Below are positions 17,170-28,900 of a stretch of DNA of 45,637 nucleotides, in pieces. Under the pieces are notes generated by a model. It made no database searches. It worked only from the letters and a program-made list of their open reading frames with translations, and had not been told where the DNA came from. Within the stretch, counting starts at the first letter, position 1. Every line of letters starts with the position of its first letter. The stretch is from Ornithinibacillus scapharcae TW25. GTDB taxonomy: Bacteria > Bacillota > Bacilli > Bacillales > Amphibacillaceae. The stretch is taken from positions 1-45,637 of the forward strand of contig NZ_AEWH01000057.1 in NCBI RefSeq assembly GCF_000190475.1, given 5' to 3'. The translations under genes and the position numbers were made by a program.

Positions 17170-19929
17170 GTGATTCATTCAGCTGGTGTTATCAGAGACT
17201 CTCTTTACTTGAAGAAACATTACGAAGAAGTGAAGGAAGTATTGGCAGCTAAGGTCTTTGGTACAAAAAATTTAGATGAAGCTTTACAGAATGAAATATT
17301 GGACTTTTTCGTTGTATTTTCGTCTCTAGCGTCTGTAGTTGGAAATGTCGGGCAGTGTGACTATAGCTATGGAAATAGTTATTTAGATCACTTTGCATCC
17401 GCTAGAGAGGAACTGCGTGCAAAAGGAAAACGTTACGGGAAGACACTTTCGATTAATTGGCCTTTCTGGGAAGAGGGTGGAATGTATATTGACCAAGAGG
17501 CTAAGAAAGCGATGGAAGAAGATGGAGGAATTTTCACGTTAAACTCCAACGAGGGAATTAAGGCATTTGAAGACGGACTTCACTTAAATGTACCCCAATT
17601 GATCGTTATAAAAGGAGTACAAGAAAAAATAATGGAACTTATTGATTCCGTTACTGGCCAGAAAATGAATAAAGCAAAAGTACTTATGGAACAAGGTTCT
17701 GTGGAAGTACAAGTTCTAGAAACGAAAGATGATCATCAAGAAAAGATTGAAAAGATACTCCGTGAAGAGACGAATCAATTTTTAAAAGGAGTGCTATCAG
17801 AAAAGACCAAGATACCTGTTGAAAAGATAGACATGCTGGAACCATTTGAAAAGTATGGAATTGACTCTATCCTGATTATGAGTCTTACTCGTTTGTTGGA
17901 GAAGTCCTTTGGGGAACTTTCCAAGACCTTATTTTTTGAGTATAGAAATTTAGAGGAGTTATCGGAATATTTCCTTCAGGATAAAAGAGATATGTTAATG
18001 GAAATGTTCGGAACACTACTCTCCGATAATGAAAATAAAAATGAAATTAATGAAGCGAAACATGATGAAAAGCCATTATTAATTCAGGAAGAGCAATCTA
18101 AGGTGATACCTACTGTACAAGATACGGATACGGATTCCAAACAAGATGATATCGCTATTATTGGAGTGAGTGGACGTTATCCACATGCCGATAATTTAGA
18201 AGAATTCTGGGATGTTATAAGCAACGGTAAAGATTGTATTACCGAAATTCCAAAGGAACGATGGGATTACCGTAAGTTTTATGACCCTGACAAACAAAAT
18301 CTTGGCAAGTCCTATAGTAAATGGGGAGGATTTATTCGGGACGTAGCGATGTTCGATGCATTATTCTTTAATATTCCCCCGATTGAGGCGGAGGTTATGG
18401 ACCCCCAGGCAAGATTATTTATGGAGGTTGCATGGCATACACTTGAAGATGCTGGCTACACTAGAGCATCCCTTGAAAAGGATAAAGTTGGCGTTTTTGT
18501 AGGTGTGATGAATGGGATGTATGAACTTTTCGAAAGCGAAATAAAAGGGAAAACCGTTCCGGTAGGGTCATCTTTTGCTTCGATTGCGAATCAAGTTTCA
18601 TATTTTTGTAATTTTAATGGACCAAGTATGGCAATTGATACAATGTGCTCCTCCTCTCTAACTGCGCTACATCTAGGCGCAGAAAGTATTAGAAACGGTG
18701 AAAGTGACTTAGCTATTGCTGGTGGAGTAAACCTTATTATACATCCTAATAAACATTTGTTACTAAGTATGGGGAAATTCGCTTCGAGTGATGGTCGCTG
18801 TAGAAGCTTTGGCGAAGGTGGAGATGGTTATGTTCCCGGTGAAGGAATTGGAGCAGTTCTACTGAAGCCATTAAAGAAAGCTATAGCCGATAAGGATCAC
18901 ATTTATGGAGTGTTAAAGGGCAGTGCTATTAATTCCGGTGGGAAAACTAGTGGATTTACCGTACCGAATCCAAATGCCCAAGGAGATCTAGTTGCGAATG
19001 TATTTCAAAAATCGGGTATTGATCCAAGAACAATTAGCTATATAGAAACCCATGGGACTGGAACCTCACTAGGGGATCCGATTGAGATTACAGGACTAAC
19101 AAAAGCATTTAAAAGGGAACAAGGACAAGAGGAGATGGAGACGCAATATTGTTCAATTGGGTCTGTGAAATCTAATATAGGTCACTTAGAATCAGCTGCT
19201 GGAATTGCTGCATTGACAAAGGTGCTTCTCCAAATGCAAAAGAAAAAGTTGGTTCCGTCTATTCATTCGAGTCCACTTAACCCGAATATAAACTTTAAAA
19301 ATACACCTTTCTATGTACAAAGGCATCTTCAAGACTGGGAAGAACCTGTCATTACAGAAGGTAGTATAAAGAGAAAGGTACCTAGAAGAGCAGGGATTAG
19401 TTCATTTGGGGCAGGCGGATCTAATGCTCATATAATTGTGGAGGAATATCAATCAGACTTGATAGAGACTTTAGTAGATAGGAAGAAACCTAACCTCTTT
19501 GTTGTCTCAGCTAAAAATAAAGAGAGAGTACGAGAGTATATCCGGTTGTTAACCGATTACTTACGTCAAAATTGCGGCATGAATAAGAAACAAGCTAATA
19601 AAATCATTAGTAAAAACTTATCCTTTGATACGGTACAACAAACTATTAAGGAGTCTCTTTCAGGATTACTTGGTATCCATCAGGAGAATATTGACTCTGA
19701 AGTCAGTATGCAGGAGTATGGATTGGACATTGTTCAATCAACGAAATTAAAGAATGCTATTAATCTAGCATTGGATATCGAATTACCTGAAATAGAAGTG
19801 AATAAGGAGTTATCAATTTACTCACTAGCAACCTTAATAATGAACCTTGTAGATAATGACATTGACTCACATAATATAGAAGGAAAAAGGATGTTAATGT
19901 TACCTCTATTGCTTACACATTGCAAGTAG
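17170..19929 (+). CDS. Trans-AT PKS gene C, fragment 2: (KR end)-ACP-KS-nested pseudo-ACP
   Basis: Continuation of gene C; the frame is coding from about 17141, so the ATG at 17170 is internal. Contents: rest of the KR (Tyr65 in QCDYSYGN); ACP (GIDS, Ser233); KS (about 330-755, Cys493, His628, His672, all present); first part of the KS linker; then an ACP-like fold whose GLDS motif reads GLDI (position 854). The KS core carries INSGGKTSGFT instead of the more common VNHGGKTNGYT, a feature shared with the second KS that has a nested pseudo-ACP (33.3 kb). The frame is lost again at 19884-19888, just where the pseudo-ACP insert ends and the usual linker helix (IAYTLQVGRE) begins. Confidence 0.94.
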   Translation: MIHSAGVIRDSLYLKKHYEEVKEVLAAKVFGTKNLDEALQNEILDFFVVFSSLASVVGNVGQCDYSYGNSYLDHFASAREELRAKGKRYGKTLSINWPFWEEGGMYIDQEAKKAMEEDGGIFTLNSNEGIKAFEDGLHLNVPQLIVIKGVQEKIMELIDSVTGQKMNKAKVLMEQGSVEVQVLETKDDHQEKIEKILREETNQFLKGVLSEKTKIPVEKIDMLEPFEKYGIDSILIMSLTRLLEKSFGELSKTLFFEYRNLEELSEYFLQDKRDMLMEMFGTLLSDNENKNEINEAKHDEKPLLIQEEQSKVIPTVQDTDTDSKQDDIAIIGVSGRYPHADNLEEFWDVISNGKDCITEIPKERWDYRKFYDPDKQNLGKSYSKWGGFIRDVAMFDALFFNIPPIEAEVMDPQARLFMEVAWHTLEDAGYTRASLEKDKVGVFVGVMNGMYELFESEIKGKTVPVGSSFASIANQVSYFCNFNGPSMAIDTMCSSSLTALHLGAESIRNGESDLAIAGGVNLIIHPNKHLLLSMGKFASSDGRCRSFGEGGDGYVPGEGIGAVLLKPLKKAIADKDHIYGVLKGSAINSGGKTSGFTVPNPNAQGDLVANVFQKSGIDPRTISYIETHGTGTSLGDPIEITGLTKAFKREQGQEEMETQYCSIGSVKSNIGHLESAAGIAALTKVLLQMQKKKLVPSIHSSPLNPNINFKNTPFYVQRHLQDWEEPVITEGSIKRKVPRRAGISSFGAGGSNAHIIVEEYQSDLIETLVDRKKPNLFVVSAKNKERVREYIRLLTDYLRQNCGMNKKQANKIISKNLSFDTVQQTIKESLSGLLGIHQENIDSEVSMQEYGLDIVQSTKLKNAINLALDIELPEIEVNKELSIYSLATLIMNLVDNDIDSHNIEGKRMLMLPLLLTHCK
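19630..19870 (+). other. Nested pseudo-ACP domain 1 (GLDI, no serine) in a KS linker
   Basis: About 80 residues with carrier-protein character: a helix with LSGLLGI, an acidic loop, YGLDI in place of (Y)GxDS, then a helix and an IELPEIEV stretch. The residue that should carry phosphopantetheine is Ile (codon 19729-19731), so it cannot be a working carrier. It sits inside the post-KS linker, between the first linker helix and IAYTLQVGRE; most KS linkers here have no insert at that spot. Its role is unknown; a structural or partner-docking role is possible. Confidence 0.75.
19884..19888 (+). other. Frame break 4 in gene C (one A missing in an A5GG run)
   Basis: The zero frame reads EGKRMLMLPLLLTHCK then stop. 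With one extra A it reads EGKKDVNVTSIAYTLQVGRE, the standard KS linker, and joins the 19920-31070 frame. The zero-frame context is GGA AAA AGG, a weaker slip site than those at breaks 2 and 3. Confidence 0.9.
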
Positions 19930-22900
19930 GTAGAGAAGCAATGGAAGAGAGAGTAGCAATTATTGCGGAGAGTAGTGAAGAGTTATTACAAAAACTCGAA
20001 CTATATTTGGATGGTAAAGCGAATATTAACCAATTATATGAGGGTAATGTACTAGATAATAAGCAGAATCTCCAAACAATCATAGAAGAAAATACTCGCG
20101 GTAAAGCTATAACAGACCTTTTAGAAAATGGAAAATTAGAAAATATCGCAAAGCTATGGGTTGCAGGAGCTAGTATCGATTGGAATCTACTATATCAGGA
20201 AGAAAAACCACACCGCATAACATTACCAACCTATCCGTTTAGTAAAGAGCGTTTTTGGCCAAAAGTTATGAAGGAGAGTGTGAGTAATCAAGCAGTAGTG
20301 GTGGAAGTTATCCATCCACTATTAAATAAAAATACATCAAATATTCATGGATTGCGATATAGCACTGTATTTCATGGTAATGAGTTTTTCTTAGAAGACC
20401 ATATGATCAATGGTAAAAAGATTTTACCAGGTGTTGCCTATATAGAGATGGCTCGAGCGGCTTTGGAAGACTTACTGGATGCTTCAGAAAAAGAAAGTAG
20501 TTCTGTGCAAATTCAGCATGTAGTGTGGCTTCAACCATTCGAAGTCAGTGGTAAAGCTAAAACTCTTCATATATCCATCTTACCGAATGAATATGATCAA
20601 TTGAAATTTACTATCTTTAGTGATTCGGAAGAGGAAAGTATGGAATCTATAGTCCATTGTGAGGGTACTGCGCGTTTTAATCAATCATCTGAACAATCTA
20701 GTCTGGATATAGATTGGATTAAATCTGAATGTAATTTTTCTAAAAAAAGCGGAGAATCGTTCTATCGCTATTTTGAGAAAGTGGGAATCAATTATGGTCC
20801 TTCTCATCGAGGCATTAAGGAAGTGTATAAAGGAGAAAACCAACTTATTGCTTCCTTATCTTTACCTGAGATAGAAGGTGTCAATAGTAGCAAATTCAGA
20901 TTACATCCAAGTCTATTAGATTCAGCCTTACAAGCAACTATCGCTTTTTCATTAACAGAATATAGCACCACGGAGGCTATCTTCACAAGTGCTGAGACGA
21001 ATAAGCAGATTCATTTGCCTTTTGCATTAGAAGAAATAGAGATTATGAAAGATTGTTCCGCTAAGATGTGGGCCTATATCTATAAAGATATGCAACAGAA
21101 AGAAGAAAAAATACAAAAAATTAACATTGATCTTTGCGATGATGAAGGAAATATTTGTGTTCGTATAAAAGGGTTAGCATTTAGAACGCTTCAAAGCGAG
21201 GATAAGGCTACAAACATTTCACAAGTTACAGAGACGAATAAATTACTTTTTACCAAAAGGTGGAGAGAAGTTTCGGTACTGGATAACAAAGAGAACCAAT
21301 TAGAACATAATAGAATTGTATTTCTCTGTGATCCTGATCAGCAAACCATGTATCATATTGAAACACGACTACACAACACGAAATGTATACCTCTTCGTTC
21401 TCATGCTACTAATCTATCAGAGAAGTATACGGATTATGCGGTTCAATTGTTGCATGAAACTAGAAAAATTCTTTCCAATAAAATTAATAATCCAGTATTC
21501 ATACAGTTATTTATCAGTACTAAATCTGAAGATCGGACATTGACCGGGTTATTAGGATTTCTGAAGACTATGCAACTTGAAAATCATCATTTTGTAACTC
21601 AGTTAGTTGAATCACAGCAAGATCTAGATGCGGAAAACATTTGCAAGTGTTTAGAGGAAAGCGGGGAGCTCCCTTACGAACAGCATGTCCGATATCGTAA
21701 CCAAAAAAGATATGTAAGTGAAATGGAACAAACCTCTGTTAAACCATCCAGCCATATGCCACATTGCTGGAAGGATCAAGGTTTATACCTTATTACAGGT
21801 GGGGCTGGTGGTCTTGGAGCCATTATAGCTAATGAAATTGCACAAAAAGCCAAGCAAGTAACCCTATTATTACTTGGTCGTTCACCATTCAATCCGAACA
21901 TAGAAAAACAAATTAAGAACTTAGAAGCATTAGGTGCTCAAGCAATATACAGACAAGTAGATGTAACAGATAAACAACAAGTCGAAAATCTAATCCAGGA
22001 AGTTGTCAACCAATTTGGAGCCATTAATGGGGTTATTCATTGTTCCGGAATAATCCGCGATAATTTTATCGTGAAAAAAGATGAAGAGGAACTGCGTGCT
22101 GTTTTAGCTCCTAAAGTGTCAGGCATTTATAACCTGGATGAGGCCACGAAAGAGATGTCTTTAGATTTATTTATCATTTTTTCATCCTTGGCTGGAATTA
22201 TGGGCAATATTGGACAAGCAGATTACGCTACTGGAAATGCATTTATGGACTCTTTTGCAGAATACAGAAATCAGTTAGTTAAAAAAGAAAGACGATCCGG
22301 GCATGCTATTTCTATTAATTGGCCATTATGGCGTGACGGTGGTATGCAAATAAGTGGAGAAATGGAAGAAATCATTCAGGAAAGTACTGGATTAGTACCA
22401 ATGCAAACGTCGACTGCAATCGAGTTGCTTTATGAAAGCATCCATAGCGGTCAATCCCAGGCGCTGGCACTGGAAGGGGAATATGAGAAAATAATCCGTT
22501 ACTTATACCGTCATACATCTGAAAGAAAAGACATAGAAGGGAGTCTGGAGCAAGAGAAAGAGAATATTGTCCAGGAAAATATGAAAGAAAAGTTTACCAA
22601 TATTTTAAAACAAATGCTTTCTTCTGAATTAAACCTTGATGTCGGACGTATTGATCCAAGAGTTTCTCTAGAAACTTATGGAATTAACTCCATCATGATT
22701 ATGCAGCTAACCAATCAGCTTGAGAAGAGTTTCGGATCATTACCAAAAACGCTATTCTTTGAATATCAAAGCTTGTTAGAGCTGACGGATTACTTCTGTG
22801 AAAACTATCCAGAGCATGTAAGAGAATTGACTGGTGTAAAGAAAAATCCAGTAATAATGGTACAAGATAAGCCTAAGAAGATTGAAACAGAAAAAAAACA

Positions 22901-25900
22901 TACCTACTGGAGCCAAATGAGTAAAGCTCCAAGTAGAAAAGAGAGTAATAATGGAACAACAGGTAATACCATTATGCAAGTAAATAACGATATGGATATT
23001 GCAATAATTGGGGTTTCGGGTAAATATCCGCATGCCAATACCCTAAAGGAATTTTGGAATATACTAAAAGATGGCAAAGATTGTATAACAGAGATTCCGA
23101 AAGAACGTTGGGATCATAGTATCTACTATGATGATGACAAGCGAAAATTAGATAAAACCTATGCCAAGTGGGGAGGCTTCCTAGACGGGATAGACCAGTT
23201 TGACCCTCTATTCTTTAATATTGCACCAAGTGAGGCACAAATGTTAGATCCTCAAGAAAGATTATTTTTGCAGTGTGCTTATAATGCCATAGAAGATGCA
23301 GGTTATACAAGATACACCCTTGGGAAAAATGACAAGAATAGCTTGGAATCTAATGTAGGTGTCTATGTAGGTGTCATGTATGAAGAATACCAGCTTTATG
23401 GAGCACAGGCACAAGCCTATGGCCATATGTTAGCACTTAGTGGAAGTCCAGCTTCCATTGCTAATCGAGTCTCTTATATAAGTGGTTTCAATGGACCTAG
23501 CATGGCTGTGGATACCATGTGTTCTTCATCACTTGTTTCCATCCATTTAGCATGTCAAAGTATTCGAAATGGCGAATGTGACACAGCTATTGCAGGTGGA
23601 GTAAATCTATCGCTACATCCAAATAAATTCCTTATGCTTGGGCAAAACAAATTTATGTCCAGTAAAGGAAGGTGTCAAAGCTTTGGAAAAGATGGTGATG
23701 GCTATACCCCAGGTGAAGGAGTAGGGGCAGTTATTTTAAAGCCGAAAGCAAAAGCAATTGAAGACGGCGACAATATCTATGGAATTATTAAAGGTTCAGC
23801 GGTTAATCATGGTGGTAAAACCAATGGTTATACCGTCCCAAATCCACGAGCGCAAACAAGTGTAATTAGTAAAGTACTTAAGCGTTCAGGGGTGGATCCG
23901 AGAACTATCAGTTATATAGAGGCACATGGTACTGGTACTGCGTTGGGTGATCCAATAGAAATCGCAGGATTGAATAAAGCGTTCGAGGAATATACCAAAG
24001 ACAAGCAATTTTGTCTGGTAGGATCTGTAAAGTCTAATATTGGTCACTGTGAAAGCGCGGCTGGAATTGCAGGTTTAACGAAGGTTCTATTACAAATGAA
24101 ACATAAGAAGATTGCTCCATCTTTACATTCATCTGAGCTCAATCCAAATATCGATTTTGAGCAAAGTCCATTTATAGTTTCACAAAAACTAACTGATTGG
24201 AAGCGTCCGATAGTGGAGAGAGATGGTGTAAAGAAGGAATATCCAAGGATAGCAGGAATTTCTGCATTTGGAGCTGGAGGTGCAAATGCCCATCTTATTG
24301 TGGAAGAGTATATTCCGGAAGAACCGGAAATAGTGACTGAGGATGAACAGAGTGAGGATCCAGTAATGATCACTCTATCAGCTAGAAAGGAAGAGCAGCT
24401 AAAGGAAGTGGTTAAGCAATTAATTACTTGGCTTCATGATGAACAACCATCCTATGAAAAATTAAAAAATATAGCATACACGCTTCAGGTTGGGCGTGAG
24501 AGTATGGAAGAACGCCTGGCATTTATTGTTACTTCCAGTATGGATTTGGAAGAGAAACTTACGGAGTATTTGAGTGGTTCTGGAGACTATTACAGGGGTC
24601 AAGCTAAAAGTATCAATAATGTCCTACACGTACTAGATTCTGATCAAGAGTTTCAGAATGTTCTCAACACATGGTTCAAACTCGGGAAGTATTCAAAAAT
24701 ACTAGAACTTTGGGTGAAAGGGCTGACTATTGATTGGGATAATTTCTATTTTATTGATGAACGGAGAAAACGTATCAGTTTACCTACGTATCCTTTTGCG
24801 AAGGAACGTTATTGGATACCTGAGGTAGAGGGAGTTCTTTCTGACAATCAAATTGCAAATAGTGTTCACTATATTCATCCATTAGTACATTCAAATTCGT
24901 CTGATTTTAGTCAACAAAAATATAGCTCATTGTTTACAGGTGAGGAATCATTTTTCACTGATCACCTGGTAAATGGTAGAAAGACAATGCCAGCAGTGGC
25001 TTATATTGAAATGGCTTATGCTGCGATTCGAAATGCTTTTAACATGGATGAAAATGATCCTTCCACCTTCGAATTTAGGGATATTACTTGGATTAGACCA
25101 TTAACTGTTGATAATGCCGTTGAAGTTCATATTGCTCTAGATTTAGAAGAAAATAGTCAGGTTTCCTTCGAAATTTATTCCGAATCTGATGAAGGGAATT
25201 CTGAAAAAGTAATTTATTGTGAAGGTTTTGCAGTAATCAGTGCGGGTACGGAATCCCCTGAAATTGACTTGCGAGAGAGATTAAATAACTGTAATGTGAT
25301 GAAATTGCAATCGGATACCATTTACAATCAGTTTGATTCGATCGGTATTCAATATGGAGATAAACAACGAGGAATCGAGTCCCTTAACCTTGGTAAAGAA
25401 CAGGTGTTAGCTCACCTAGTTCTTCCGGATTCATTAGAAGCTTCACTGGTTGATTATCGACTTCATCCTTGTATGCTAGACTCTGCTTTCCAAGCAGCCA
25501 TTGGCATGACATTAGCAGAAGAACAATTAAGCAACGAATCAACCACAGCAGCGTTAGCACCAAAGCTCCCATTTATGATTAAACGAATGACTGTTTATAA
25601 GGACATCACTTCTATTATGTGGTCTAGTATACGGCCTAGTAATCAGGATATAGCAGAAAAAGGAGAGCTTTTAGATATCGATCTTTGCAATACGGATGGT
25701 GAGCTTTGTGTTCGAATGGAGGAAGTTTATTTTCGCTCGCTTAAACAAAGTGATAGAGAAAGCAATTTAGAAGGACATACATCCAAAGGGGAGGCAGAAA
25801 ATGAAAAGATTGAATCCCTAACTATCATTCCGGAATGGAAAGAGAGTGCTTTGGATAGAAGCAGAGATACACGTCCATATACGAAGCGTATTGCTATACT

Positions 25901-28900
25901 GTGTGAAGTAGATAATCATATACAACAGGAACTGTACACGAAATGCACCGATTATGACTTCATTACAATACAATCTGACTCTAGTAATATCGCACATCGT
26001 TTTCAAGAATACGCTGTAACGATCCTTGAAGAAATAAAGAAGCTGATGCATAGCCATACTCAAGACCGCAATCTCATACAAATCTATATTCCTCTAGCCT
26101 CTAATAATTATCCATTGCTGGGGTTAGCGAGTTTACTGAAAACAGCAAACTTGGAGAATCCAACTATATTTGGACAGGTAATTGGGATTGAGGATCAACA
26201 TGATACAAACCAAATTGCTACATGGTTGGTTGATAATGCAACATATAGTCAGGATCATTCTGTGTTATATAGGGATGGAAAACGCTTGGTGCAAACCCTA
26301 AAAGAACATGATTCGATGCTACCAGGAAAACCAGTTTGGAAAAATAATGGTGTCTATCTAATTACTGGGGGTATGGGGGGCTTAGGCTTAATTTTTGCTA
26401 AAGAAATAGTCAATAAAGTCAAGAATGCAGTTATAGTTCTAACAGGCAGATCCCCACTAACTACAGAAAAACAGGCTAAGCTTCATGAATTGATAAAGAA
26501 TGATGCAACCGTGTTGTATGAAAGTGTCGATGTTAGTGTGAAAGATTCTGTAGAGAACGTAATTGAAAAAATCGAGACGAACTTTGGTAAGATAACTGGA
26601 ATTATTCACAGTGCAGGACTGGTCAACGATAACCTTATCTATAAGAAGACTCGTCAAGAATTTTTAGATGTACTTACACCTAAGATCCAAGGGATAGTGA
26701 ATCTTGATATGGCTAGTAAAGACCTTGACCTAGACTTTTTAGTTATTTGTTCATCATTATCAGGTGTTACAGGGAATGTTGGTCAGGCTGATTATGCAAC
26801 GGCAAATGCCTTTATGGATGCTTACGCAACACACCGAAATGAACTGGTTAAACAGAACCAACGGAATGGACAAACATTATCGTTAAATTGGCCACTTTGG
26901 CAAGATGGTGGCATGACTATAGACGAATCACTTCAAAAATCGATAATTGTTCGTACAGGTATGACTAGCTTACGAACAGAAACTGGATTAGAGCTATTTT
27001 ATAGGTCACTGTCACTACAGGAAAGTCAGGTTATTCCTGTAGAAGGTTTTGCAGATAAAATACGGTCTCTATTGCTAGAACATGAGAATCATAACAAAGC
27101 GGATGTGGAAGTAATACTACCAAATCGTGAAGTGATAGAACCAACTAATGAGGGTTTATATGAGAAATCTGTTCTGTTTATTAAGCAGATTTTTGCTGAT
27201 GCATTAATGATTCCTATACAGGATATCGATGAAGACGAGCCACTGGATAGGTATGGTATCGATTCAATTCTAATCATGAAATTAACAGATATATTAGAAG
27301 GAACATTCGGGTCGTTACCAAAAACTTTGCTATTTGAATATCAGAATATCAATGCTATTACTAAATATCTTGTTGATAGACATCAGGATAAACTAATTAA
27401 CCATATCGGAGTAAGTGGTGATGAGGCGCATAGCAACAAAGAAGAAATAAAGCCAGTGTCAGTAAAAGCAAAAGATGTGAAGACCGTTAGGAAAAAACAA
27501 ATGGTACAGGATATTCAGTCAGGTATTGTAAAACAATTGGAAGAAACTAGTACAGATAATGACATAGCGATAGTTGGTATGTCAGGTGCGTTTGCTCAGG
27601 CAGATGATATAGAGGAATACTGGAAAAATCTACTTCAAGGTCGTGATTGCATTACCGAGGTTCCATTGTCACGCTGGGATCACAGTAAATACTTTAATGA
27701 GGACGTAAATAATCCTGGAACTGCCTATACGAAGTGGGGCGGTTTTATGAAAAACGTGGATAAATTTGATCCTTTGTTTTTCAATATTACACCTACAGAT
27801 GCAGTAATCATGGACCCACAGGAAAGATTATTTATGAAATCAGTGTATGAAGCGATTGAAGATGCTGGGTATACAAGACACGAACTTGGATATAACCCAG
27901 GTTCGGATGTTCGTAGAAATGTGGGAGTTTATGTAGGTGTAATGAATGAGGATTATCAGCTCTATGCTGCTCAAGAGCAAAAGGTAGGAAATCCTATTGT
28001 TTTATCAGGAAATCCGGCATCTATTGCTAATCGTGTGTCATATTTCTTTGACTTCCATGGACCTAGTTTAGCAATTGATACGATGTGTTCTTCTTCTCTG
28101 GTCGCTATTCATATGGCATGTCAGGCAATAAAACAAGGGGAATGTGAATATGCCATTGCTGGTGGAGTCAATGTAATGAGTCACCCGAATAAATACCTTC
28201 TTATTAGTCAGTCCAAATTTGCTTCGACTAATGGAAGATGTGTTAGCTTCGGAAAAGATGGAGATGGTTATGTTCCTGGTGAGGGCGTCGGCACTTTACT
28301 TTTAAAATCAAAAGAACAAGCAATAAAGGATGGAGACCATATATATGGTGTTATTAAAGGGAGCTCTGTCAATCATGGTGGAAAAACGAATGGTTATACC
28401 GTCCCAAATCCCAACGCTCAATCGGAAGTCATTCGTACTGCATTGAATGCGGCGAATATTACTCCTGATACGCTAAGTTATATTGAGGCACATGGAACAG
28501 GGACAGCCTTAGGAGATCCAATAGAAATTATCGCATTGCAAAAAGCATTTGGAGAAAATGTCGATAACACACAAAAATGTGCTATCGGATCTGTAAAATC
28601 AAATATTGGTCATTGCGAGAGCGCATCAGGTATAGCTTCCATTGCAAAGGTGCTACTTCAGATGAAGCATAAAAAGATTGTACCGTCCTTGCACTCAAGC
28701 GAACTAAATCCAAATATTGATTTTGAAAATAGTCCATTCTATGTTCCACAACAAGTAATGGAATGGAATCGTCCAAAGGTAAATCGTGATGGGTCTGTTA
28801 AAGAATATCCTAGAAGGTCTGGTATTTCTTCCTTTGGAGCAGGTGGTGCAAATGCTCATATCATCCTTGAGGAATTTATACCTAATGAGAACGAGGAGAA